Shown here in pieces: positions 57,766-64,000 of a stretch of DNA of 64,000 nucleotides. Position 1 is the stretch's first letter. Each line of letters opens with the position of its first letter. Made by a program: the position numbers and the translations under genes. The DNA comes from Streptomyces massasporeus (lineage in GTDB: Bacteria; Actinomycetota; Actinomycetes; Streptomycetales; Streptomycetaceae). The stretch covers positions 27,070 to 91,069 of the forward strand of contig NZ_BMSE01000028.1 in assembly GCF_014648995.1 (NCBI RefSeq), written 5' to 3'. The notes under the pieces are model-generated. The model saw only the letters and a program-made list of their open reading frames with translations, ran no database searches and had not been told where the DNA came from.

Positions 57766-57999
57766 GTGGTACAGGCGTACATCCTGATCCAGACCGAGGT
57801 CGGGAAGGCCTCGGTCGTCGCCGAGACGATCAGCAAGATCCCTGGGATCATCCAGGCCGAGGACGTGACGGGACCCTACGACGTCATCGTGCGGGCCCAG
57901 GCCGACACCGTCGACGATCTCGGCCGCATGGTGGTCGCCAAGGTCCAGCAGGTGGACGGCATCACCCGCACCCTGACCTGCCCGGTCGTCCATCTGTAG
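57766..57999 (+). CDS. Stand-alone RAM-domain (Lrp/AsnC ligand-binding) protein
   Basis: 77 residues: VQAYILIQTEVGKASVVAET, then PGIIQAEDVTGPYDVIVRAQ, a complete RAM domain without the helix-turn-helix of Lrp/AsnC regulators. Such proteins bind amino acids or oligomerise and may modulate full-length Lrp partners. GTG 57766 with GGAGG 5 nt upstream. Divergent from thiL. Confidence 0.9.
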   Translation: MVQAYILIQTEVGKASVVAETISKIPGIIQAEDVTGPYDVIVRAQADTVDDLGRMVVAKVQQVDGITRTLTCPVVHL

Positions 58000-58013
58000 C
58001 CCCCGTCTACCCT

Positions 58014-58538
58014 GTGCCGGTGAACTCTTTCCGTCACCGGCACCGTTGTGTCTTCCGCGTGTTCCGCCTGCCCGCTGTCGCGCTGTTGATCACTGTTGCG
58101 GGCTGCTCCTCAGCAGACGACAGCGCGTCGGCGGCGGTTCCCAGTCCGGACGCGAAGGTCGCGGAACTGTGCCGGAACCTGGACAAGGTACTGCCCGCGA
58201 AGGTGGACGGTGAGCGCCGTGCGGATCCCGAGCCCGCGTCGGCGCTGACGGCGGGCTGGGGCAGCCCGGCGATCATACTTCGCTGCGGTGTACCGCAGCC
58301 GCCGAAGATGGTCGACCCGAAGGTGGCGGACGGGCGGGATCCGGATGCGGTCGCCGGGGGTGTGAACGGCGTCGACTGGCTGATGGAGAGCGAGGACGGC
58401 GGCGGGTACCGGTTCACCACCGCCAACCGCGAGGCGTACGTCGAGGTCCGGGCGCCGAAGGGCGTGGACAGCTCGGGTGTGCTGATCGATCTGGCCGCGG
58501 CCGTGAAGAAGGCGATCCCCGAGGGGATCGCCTCCTGA
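58014..58538 (+). CDS. DUF3515-family lipoprotein
   Basis: 174 residues. Lipoprotein signal peptide (FRLPAVALLITVAGC, Cys near residue 31), then a DUF3515-like domain with KVAELCRNLDKVLPAKVDGE and GWGSPAIILRCGVPQPP; its two Cys (about 53 and 91) may bond. Function unknown, typically encoded next to ddl in actinobacteria. GTG at 58014 or 58020; cannot decide. 14 nt after the RAM gene, so probably in one transcript. Confidence 0.83.
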   Translation: MPVNSFRHRHRCVFRVFRLPAVALLITVAGCSSADDSASAAVPSPDAKVAELCRNLDKVLPAKVDGERRADPEPASALTAGWGSPAIILRCGVPQPPKMVDPKVADGRDPDAVAGGVNGVDWLMESEDGGGYRFTTANREAYVEVRAPKGVDSSGVLIDLAAAVKKAIPEGIAS

Positions 58539-58556
58539 GCGCCGGGCGTTGAGGAT

Positions 58557-59714
58557 TCAGCGCAGGCCGGTCGACCTGCGCAGTGCCGCCTGCACCAGCA
58601 GGTCGATGAGCTCCGGGTAGCTCACCCCGCTCGCCTGCCACATCTGCGGGTACATCGAGATGGGCGTGAAGCCGGGCATCGTGTTGATCTCGTTGATCAC
58701 GAACTCGCCGTCCTCGGTGAGGAAGAAGTCCGCGCGGACCAGGCCCTCGCAGGACGCCGCGTCGAACGCGTCGACCGCCAGGCGCTGGACCTCGGCCGTC
58801 TCCTGAGGGGTGAGGGGCGCCGGGACGAGCCCCGGGGTGGAGTCGATGTACTTGGCCTCGAAGTCGTAGTACGCGTGCGTCTCGGGCGGGGGGATCTCCG
58901 CGGGGAGGGAGGCCCGGGGGCCGTCCTCGAACTCCAGGACGCCGCACTCGATCTCGCGGCCGCGCAGCGCGGCCTCCACGAGGATCTTCGGGTCGTGCCG
59001 CTGGGCCTCGGTGATGGCCTCGTCGAGGCCGGAGAGGTCGTCGACCTTGGTGATGCCGATCGACGAACCGGCCCGTGAGGGCTTCACGAACAGCGGCCAG
59101 CCGTGCTCGCCGGCGAAGTCGACGATCTTCTTGCGGGCGGCCGCCTGGTCCTGCTCCCACTCACGCGGGCGCACCACCACGTACGGGCCGACCTTCAGCC
59201 CGAACGAGGTGAACACCCGCTTCATGTACTCCTTGTCCTGGCCCACGGCCGAGGCGAGCACGCCCGAACCCACGTACGGGACGCCGGAGAGCTCCAGGAG
59301 GCCCTGGAGGGTGCCGTCCTCGCCGTACGGGCCGTGCAGCACCGGGAAGACCACGTCGACCTCGCCGAGCGCCTTGGGGACCGATCCCGGCTCGCTGTAG
59401 ACGACTTCGCGGCTGGCGGGGTCGACCGGGAGGATCACCGCGCCCTCGGCGGACTCGGCGAGCAGGTCGACGCTCGGCGGGCGCCGGTCGACGATCGCCA
59501 TCCGCTCCGGTTCGTCCGCCGTGAGCGCCCAACGCCCGTCCTGGGTGATGCCGATCGGCAGGACGTCGTACTTCGTCCGGTCGATGGCCTTGAGGACGGC
59601 GCCGGCCGTGACCACGGAGATCCCGTGTTCGGAGCTGCGCCCGCCGAACACGACGGCCACACGCGGCTTGCGAGGCGGCTGCTCGGGACTCTGGGGGAGG
59701 TTCTCGGTGCTCAT
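58557..59714 (-). CDS. ddlA: D-alanine-D-alanine ligase
   Basis: Makes the D-Ala-D-Ala end of peptidoglycan precursors. 385 residues, ATP-grasp fold: VAVVFGGRSSEHGISVVTAG, FPVLHGPYGEDGTLQG, WPLFVKPSRAGSSIGITKVD, VLEFEDG, FVINEINTMPGFTPISMYPQ. The Tyr/Phe choice that decides D-Ala versus D-Lac (the omega-loop region, FDAASCEGLVRADFF and AYYDFEAKYID) looks like a D-Ala type. ATG 59714. Before gpsA (59-nt gap). Confidence 0.96.
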   Translation of the reverse strand: MSTENLPQSPEQPPRKPRVAVVFGGRSSEHGISVVTAGAVLKAIDRTKYDVLPIGITQDGRWALTADEPERMAIVDRRPPSVDLLAESAEGAVILPVDPASREVVYSEPGSVPKALGEVDVVFPVLHGPYGEDGTLQGLLELSGVPYVGSGVLASAVGQDKEYMKRVFTSFGLKVGPYVVVRPREWEQDQAAARKKIVDFAGEHGWPLFVKPSRAGSSIGITKVDDLSGLDEAITEAQRHDPKILVEAALRGREIECGVLEFEDGPRASLPAEIPPPETHAYYDFEAKYIDSTPGLVPAPLTPQETAEVQRLAVDAFDAASCEGLVRADFFLTEDGEFVINEINTMPGFTPISMYPQMWQASGVSYPELIDLLVQAALRRSTGLR

Positions 59715-59773
59715 ATCGGGTTGAGAGTACCCGTTGGTAGGGCCACTGGTAAGCGCCGTCGGCATCGCGTCGC

Positions 59774-60784
59774 TCAGCGTCGTTCGGGCTTCGCGCTGCG
59801 CGACATCAGCTCCTTGAGCGCCACTACCGGGGGCTTGCCCTCGTGCACGATTCCGACGACCGTCTCCGTGATCGGCATGTCGACGCCGTGCCTGCGGGCC
59901 AGATCGAGCACCGACTCGCAGGACTTGACGCCTTCGGCGGTCTGCTTGGTGACCGCGATGGTCTCCTGGAGGGTCATGCCCTTGCCGAGGTTGGTGCCGA
60001 AGGTGTGGTTGCGCGACAGCGGCGAGGAGCAGGTGGCCACCAGGTCGCCCAGGCCCGCGAGTCCGGAGAAGGTCAGCGGGTCGGCGCCGAGCGCCATGCC
60101 GAGCCGGGTGGTCTCGGCGAGGCCGCGGGTGATGAGGGAGCCCTTGGCGTTGTCCCCGAGGCCCATGCCGTCCGCGATGCCGACGGCGAGGCCGATGACG
60201 TTCTTCACGGCTCCGCCCAGTTCGCAACCCACCACGTCCGTATTGGTGTACGGGCGGAAGTACGGCGTGTGGCAGGCGGCCTGGAGCCGCTGCGCGACGG
60301 CCTCGTCGGTGCAGGCGACCACGGCCGCGGCCGGCATCCGCGCGGCGATCTCCCGGGCCAGGTTGGGCCCCGTCACCACGGCGATCCGGTCCGGGCCGAC
60401 CTTGGCGACGTCGTCGACGACCTCGCTCATCCGCATCGTGGAGCCGAGTTCGACGCCCTTCATCAGCGACACCAGGACCGTGTCGGGGGCCAGCAGCGGG
60501 CTCCACTCGGCGAGGTTGCCGCGCAGGGTCTGCGAGGGCACCGACAGGACCGTGAAGTCGGCGTCCGCGGCGGCCTCGGCGGGATCGGTGGTGGCCCGTA
60601 CGTTCTCCGGGAGCTCGACGCCCGGGAAGTAGTCGGGATTGGTCCGCGTGGAGTTGATCGCCTCCACGACCTCGGGGCGGCGCGCCCACAGAGTGACCTC
60701 GCACCCCGCGTCGGCGAGCACCATGCCGAAGGCCGTACCCCACGAACCGGCGCTCAGGACCGCCGCCTTGACCGGCTTGCTCAC
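59774..60784 (-). CDS. gpsA: Glycerol-3-phosphate dehydrogenase [NAD(P)+]
   Basis: Makes sn-glycerol-3-phosphate for phospholipids. 336 residues from GTG 60784, overlapping the plsC stop by 4 nt. Rossmann motif at residues 9-15: here it reads LSAGSWGTAFG rather than the commonest GAGSWG. Other signatures: SLMKGVEL, GPNLAREIAARMP, ELGGAVKNVIGLAVGIADGM and GLGDLVATCSSPLSRN. Coupled to plsC, and then ddlA, fitting membrane and cell-wall precursor supply. Confidence 0.96.
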   Translation of the reverse strand: MSKPVKAAVLSAGSWGTAFGMVLADAGCEVTLWARRPEVVEAINSTRTNPDYFPGVELPENVRATTDPAEAAADADFTVLSVPSQTLRGNLAEWSPLLAPDTVLVSLMKGVELGSTMRMSEVVDDVAKVGPDRIAVVTGPNLAREIAARMPAAAVVACTDEAVAQRLQAACHTPYFRPYTNTDVVGCELGGAVKNVIGLAVGIADGMGLGDNAKGSLITRGLAETTRLGMALGADPLTFSGLAGLGDLVATCSSPLSRNHTFGTNLGKGMTLQETIAVTKQTAEGVKSCESVLDLARRHGVDMPITETVVGIVHEGKPPVVALKELMSRSAKPERR

Positions 60785-61566
60785 TTGCCCAGCCCCTCTT
60801 CCTGCACGGTCTGTCCGGACTTCTGGTGCGTCTGCGCCTGAGTGCGGCGCCGCTGCTCGATCCGCTCCGTGCGCGGGTCGTACGGCGTCTCCGGCGCCTT
60901 CTCGCCGCGGATCAGCTCCAGCTGTTCGGTGACGGCGGCCATGATGACCTCCGTGGCCTCCTTCAGCAGCTCCGCGGTCATGTCCCGGTCGTAGAACCGC
61001 GCGAGGTCCACGGGCGGCCCGGCGAGCACGCGGTGCGTCTTGCGCGGCAGCAGATGCGGCTTCTTCGCGTACGGCGGCAGCAACTCGTTGCAGCCCCACT
61101 GCGCGACGGGGATCACCGGGCACTTGGTCTGCAGGGCGACGCGCGCGGCCCCGGTCTTGCCGGTCATGGGCCAGCCGTCCGGGTCGCGGGTGAGGGTGCC
61201 CTCGGGATAGAAGGCGACGCATTCCCCCCGGTCCACGGCGTCGATCGCGGCCCGGAAGGCGCTCAGCGCGTCCGTGCTCTCGCGATAGACGGGGATCTGC
61301 CCGGTGCCCCGCATCGCGGCTCCGACGAATCCCTTCTTGAAAAGCCCGCTCTTCGCGAGGAATCGCGGGACGCGCCCGGTGTTGTACTGATAGTGCGCGT
61401 AAGCGAAGGGGTCGATGTGCGAATTGTGGTTCACCGCGGTGATAAATCCACCCTCTGCCGGAATGTGCTCCATTCCACGCCAGTCCCGCCTGAGCAGAAC
61501 CACCAGCGGCGGTTTGCAGATCACCGCGGCGAAGCGGTACCAGAAGCCGATTCTGCGGCGGGGCAC
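60781..61566 (-). CDS. plsC: 1-acyl-glycerol-3-phosphate acyltransferase
   Basis: Membrane acyltransferase converting lysophosphatidic to phosphatidic acid. 261 residues from GTG 61566 with AGGAAGG 8 nt upstream. Motif 1 NHNSHIDPFA (HX4D-type), RGTGQIPVYRES, motif 3 FYPEGTLTRDPDGWPM. An N-terminal hydrophobic segment (FAAVICKPPLVVLL) and a Gln/Arg-rich tail. Overlaps gpsA by 4 nt. Confidence 0.94.
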   Translation of the reverse strand: MPRRRIGFWYRFAAVICKPPLVVLLRRDWRGMEHIPAEGGFITAVNHNSHIDPFAYAHYQYNTGRVPRFLAKSGLFKKGFVGAAMRGTGQIPVYRESTDALSAFRAAIDAVDRGECVAFYPEGTLTRDPDGWPMTGKTGAARVALQTKCPVIPVAQWGCNELLPPYAKKPHLLPRKTHRVLAGPPVDLARFYDRDMTAELLKEATEVIMAAVTEQLELIRGEKAPETPYDPRTERIEQRRRTQAQTHQKSGQTVQEEGLGK

Positions 61567-61725
61567 GCGGACACCTTCCTCTAGGGCCTGAAAGCCGGGG
61601 CCACGGGGGGCCGCACAAGTGTCGCCCCAGGCCGCCGGTCTGTCGAGAACACCGTACGCCCCGGCCCGCCACCCGCCCGATGCCCCGGGTGACAATGAGC
61701 GCGACAAGAGGAGGACGGAACACCC

Positions 61726-62364
61726 GTGCAGTGGACCCTGGTCGTACCCCTGAAGCCCCTGGCCCGGGCCAAGAGCAGGCTTGCGGACACCGCGGACGAC
61801 GGGCTGCGGCCGGACCTGGCACTGGCCTTCGCCCAGGACACGGTGGCGGCCGCGCTGGCCTGCCCGGCGGTAGGGGATGTGGCAGTCGTCACGGACGACG
61901 CCCGGGCGGGCCGGGAGCTGACCGCACTGGGCGCCGCGATCATCGCCGACGAACCGGGCGGCGGCCTCAACGCCGCCCTCGCACACGCGACGCGGGTCGT
62001 ACGGTCCGCGCGCCCGGCCCGGGCGGTGGCCGCACTCAACGCCGATCTGCCGGCCCTGCGCCCCGTGGAATTGTCCCGGGTACTCGATGCCGCCGCCGAA
62101 TTCCCGCGCGCATTTCTCCCGGACGCCGCCGCAATCGGCACGACCCTGCTGGCCGCCGCCCCGGGCCGCGAATTGCGCCCGGCTTTCGGCACGGATTCCC
62201 GGGCCCGGCACCGCGCCTCCGGGGCGGTGGAACTGCCCCTGACCGCGGTGGATTCCGTTCGCCAGGACGTGGACACCGGCGATGACCTGCGCAGCGCGCT
62301 GGCCCTGGGGGTCGGCCCTCATACGGCCGCGGCCGCCGCGCGGTTGCTGATTCCCGGGCAGTAG
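61726..62364 (+). CDS. cofC: Phosphoenolpyruvate/2-phospholactate guanylyltransferase of F420 biosynthesis (CofC/FbiD)
   Basis: 212 residues. N-terminal MQWTLVVPLKPLARAKSRLA is the classic CofC start (V.P.K....AKSRL); VAALNADLPALRPVELSRVL is the DxD-like metal site. In actinobacteria (FbiD) it activates phosphoenolpyruvate with GTP for coenzyme F420 synthesis. Divergent from plsC. It indicates this genome makes F420, consistent with the LLM-class oxidoreductase at 29.7 kb. Confidence 0.92.
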   Translation: MQWTLVVPLKPLARAKSRLADTADDGLRPDLALAFAQDTVAAALACPAVGDVAVVTDDARAGRELTALGAAIIADEPGGGLNAALAHATRVVRSARPARAVAALNADLPALRPVELSRVLDAAAEFPRAFLPDAAAIGTTLLAAAPGRELRPAFGTDSRARHRASGAVELPLTAVDSVRQDVDTGDDLRSALALGVGPHTAAAAARLLIPGQ

Positions 62365-62373
62365 GCTGCGGCC

Positions 62374-62577
62374 ATGCAGGCGACCGCGTACACGTACGAC
62401 CCCGAAAGCCGCAGCGGGCAGGTGCTCCTGGACGACGGCACCCCGGTGCCCTTCGACGCGGCCGCGTTCGACGCGGGGGGCCTCAGGCTGCTGCGCCCGG
62501 GCCAGCGGGTCCGTATCGAGGTGGAGGGCGCCGAGGACGCGCTCCGGATCACCCTGGTGACCCTGCAGACCCTCTGA
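62374..62577 (+). CDS. Small conserved OB-fold-like protein
   Basis: 67 residues: MQATAYTYDPESRSGQVLLD, then DGTPVPFDAAAFDAGGLRLL and RPGQRVRIEVEG. The alternating pattern resembles the cold-shock/OB-fold type (K..G.GFI replaced), without the usual RNP aromatic motifs. 9 nt after cofC; function unknown. Frequent beside cofC and hupS in Streptomyces as I recall. Confidence 0.75.
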   Translation: MQATAYTYDPESRSGQVLLDDGTPVPFDAAAFDAGGLRLLRPGQRVRIEVEGAEDALRITLVTLQTL

Positions 62578-62597
62578 TCACACACCGAACACGCCGC

Positions 62598-62625
62598 GGG
62601 CCGGACTCCATGCGGAGTCCGGCCC
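62598..62625. terminator. Bidirectional terminator before hupS
   Basis: 12-bp perfect stem gggccggactcc (62598-62609) with ggagtccggccc (62614-62625), loop atgc, extended by cgccgc/ggcgcg. Between the convergent OB-fold-like gene and hupS. Confidence 0.9.
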
Positions 62626-62648
62626 GGCGCGTGAGTACCCCAGCGCCC

Positions 62649-63290
62649 TTACTTCTTGCGGGCGGTGGTCTTCTTGGCGGTGGTCTTGCGCGCCGTCGAC
62701 TTCTTGGCGGGCGCCTTCTTGGCCGTGGCCTTCTTCGCCGGGGCCTTCTTCGCGGTGGTCTTCTTCGCGGCGGTGGTCTTGGACGTCGCCGTGGTCTTCT
62801 TGGCGGGCGCCTTCTTCGCCGTGGTCTTCTTCGCGGCCGCGGTCTTGGTGGTGGCCTTCTTCGCCGTCGTCTTCTTGGCGGTGGTCTTCTTCGCGGCGGC
62901 CGACTTCGTGGTCGCCTTCTTCGCGGCGGCCTTCTTGACCGTCGCGCCGGCACCGCCGGTCAGGCTGCCCTTGGGCGCCTTCTTGACGGAGACCTCGCCG
63001 CCACGCGGGAGCTTCTTCGAGCCGCTGACCAGGTCCTTGAAGCCCTGACCGGCGCGGAAGCGCGGAACGGAGGTCTTCTTGACCCGAACCCGCTCGCCCG
63101 TCTGGGGATTACGGGCGTACCGGGCCGGGCGGTCGACCTTCTCGAACGAACCGAAGCCGGTGACCGAGACCCGCTCACCCGAGACGACCGCGCGGACGAT
63201 GGCGTCCAGTACATGGTCGACAGCGTCGGCGGCCTGCTGACGGCCGCCCATCTTGTCGGCAATCGCTTCTACGAGCTGCGCCTTGTTCAC
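62649..63290 (-). CDS. hupS: Nucleoid protein HupS (HU with histone H1-like tail)
   Basis: Sporulation-associated HU of Streptomyces that condenses spore chromosomes. 213 residues. N-terminal HU domain (1-95): MNKAQLVEAIADKMGGRQQA, GFGSFEKVDRPARYARNPQT, KTSVPRFRAGQGFKDLV. The C-terminal half is a Lys/Ala/Thr repeat tail (AAAKKTTAKKAPAKK units), like eukaryotic histone H1 and mycobacterial HupB. ATG 63290. An AT-rich stretch upstream (63340-63390) with tatata probably holds its promoter. Confidence 0.96.
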   Translation of the reverse strand: MNKAQLVEAIADKMGGRQQAADAVDHVLDAIVRAVVSGERVSVTGFGSFEKVDRPARYARNPQTGERVRVKKTSVPRFRAGQGFKDLVSGSKKLPRGGEVSVKKAPKGSLTGGAGATVKKAAAKKATTKSAAAKKTTAKKTTAKKATTKTAAAKKTTAKKAPAKKTTATSKTTAAKKTTAKKAPAKKATAKKAPAKKSTARKTTAKKTTARKK

Positions 63291-63426
63291 GTCTTCCCCT
63301 TCGGAGACATCGCCAGAACGAAAGTGTTCAAGCTTTTTCGCACGTTAGGCAGATATATACCGCAAATCAAACACGAAACGGGCTTATCACCCTTGTGCCG
63401 CAACGAACTCGACGGTGTCGAAGGGT

Positions 63427-63657
63427 TCAGCGTTCCTCGTCGGGGAGACGTCCCTCGTCGAGGTCCGCGGTGAACCGCTCCAGTCGTCTTGCCGCGTCGG
63501 CGAGATCGTGCTTGGCCGCGGCCGTAATGACCAGCAGCTTCCGGGTCAGCGCCATCCGTACGCCCTCCGGGACTTGCAGTGCGCGCACTCTTGTGTGCGC
63601 TTCCTTGAGTTGGTCCGCGACTGCCGCATAGAGCTCGAGTTGGCCGTCGTGTTCCAT
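63427..63657 (-). CDS. Small helical protein of unknown function
   Basis: 76 residues from ATG 63657: MEHDGQLELYAAVADQLKEA, RVRALQVPEGVRMALTRKLL, and a charged end (ARRLERFTADLDEGRLPDEE). Predicted all-helical. Frequently seen as a hypothetical gene beside hupS in Streptomyces. The open frame extends upstream to 63840 but without ribosome-binding site or familiar residues. Confidence 0.7.
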   Translation of the reverse strand: MEHDGQLELYAAVADQLKEAHTRVRALQVPEGVRMALTRKLLVITAAAKHDLADAARRLERFTADLDEGRLPDEER

Positions 63658-63843
63658 GCACAGATTGTGCCATCTGGGGCGAGTTGTCGCCTGCGCAGGG
63701 GACAACTGCCGCCTCCGACGGCCTTCCCGGCACACGTGGAAGTCACGGCTGTACCCCTCGCGTACCCCAGCAACCACCTGCTTAACGTGGGAAGTTGGCA
63801 GCTGAACAGCGGGTGGGCAGGGCCGTTCGGGTGCAGACACGGC

Positions 63844-63874
63844 TGTACCCCCGATCGGGCTGATCGGGGGTACA
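63844..63874 (-). terminator. Terminator after leuD
   Basis: 13-bp perfect stem tgtacccccgatc (63844-63856) with gatcgggggtaca (63862-63874), loop gggct, about 60 nt after the leuD stop. Confidence 0.9.
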
Positions 63875-63933
63875 GAGGGGGTGTTGCGGTGGCCGAAAGT
63901 CGCCTTGTTCTCAGGCAGCCGGTCGTGCCCGGG

Positions 63934-64000
63934 TCAGACCGGGAGGGTCCGCGGCTTGAACGTGGGGCGCTTCGCCTCGTACGCGGAGATGTCCGCCTCG
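63934..64000 (-). CDS. leuD: 3-isopropylmalate dehydratase small subunit, C-terminal end (window edge)
   Basis: The last 22 codons, on the minus strand, read EADISAYEAKRPTFKPRTLP and V, then TGA (63934-63936). LeuD proteins end with a closely similar D.I.AYEAK.P stretch, and hupS is followed by leuCD in Streptomyces. It is the swivel-domain subunit of isopropylmalate isomerase in leucine synthesis. The 5' part lies beyond the window. Confidence 0.8.
   Translation of the reverse strand, partial: EADISAYEAKRPTFKPRTLPV

Overview
The window is very GC-rich (roughly 70 percent by eye), with GTG starts, 4-nt ATGA/GTGA overlaps and strong GC hairpin terminators. Gene content (sporulation sigma factor whiG, four clustered signal peptidases sipW-Z, nsdA, amtB-glnK-glnD, glcP, the H1-tailed HU protein hupS) identifies a Streptomyces chromosome core segment; its gene order resembles the whiG-to-leuD part of S. 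coelicolor. It is housekeeping territory, so the unusual items are insertions and repeats inside or beside ordinary genes.

Layout, left to right (most genes lie on the minus strand). 1-8.2 kb: 3' part of tsf absent (window starts inside it), rpsB, an M23 peptidase, a TetR regulator, whiG, then dprA-comM-yraN-DUF2469. 8.2-15 kb: a NUDIX hydrolase, four type I signal peptidases and rplS-trmD-rimM-khpA-rpsP. 15-19.5 kb: a SprT-like protein, a short eukaryote/archaea-type prolyl-tRNA synthetase, a methyltransferase and a lipoprotein. 19.5-25.5 kb: ffh and the nitrogen cassette glnD, glnK, amtB with a GlnR-like box. 25.6-32.7 kb: nsdA, a small primase-polymerase-like protein, ftsY, a flavin/F420 LLM-class oxidoreductase and the glucose permease glcP. 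32.9-37.6 kb: smc, a coiled-coil microprotein and acylphosphatase. 37.7-45 kb: a CAP-domain protein, an HxlR/flavodoxin pair, then mutM, rnc, rpmF, DUF177, a DivIVA-like protein, coaD and rsmD. 45-53 kb: recG, and divergently an Hsp90-like ATPase coupled to a 977-residue TPR protein. 53-64 kb: a DAK2/FakA-like protein, rpmB, thiD-thiL, a RAM-domain protein, ddlA-gpsA-plsC, cofC/fbiD, hupS and the 3' end of leuD.

Main discovery: recG is interrupted, in frame and inside its Walker A motif (GSGK|T), by a 338-residue intein (46440-47453). It begins with Ala, ends HN before Thr, has a Trp two residues after the block-B His, a Cys in block F and a Thr in block G (the WCT triplet of class 3 inteins), and two LAGLIDADG homing-endonuclease motifs. 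Without the intein RecG is 742 residues, the normal size.

Second theme: four genes (M23 peptidase, TetR regulator, sipY, proS) have their last codons, often with the stop codon, copied one to about nine times just downstream. A third is a short dispersed Streptomyces-type repeat found between rsmD and recG and, in a shorter form, translated in frame within the Smc hinge region. An Hsp90-like/TPR pair with overlapping genes is a possible undescribed chaperone module.
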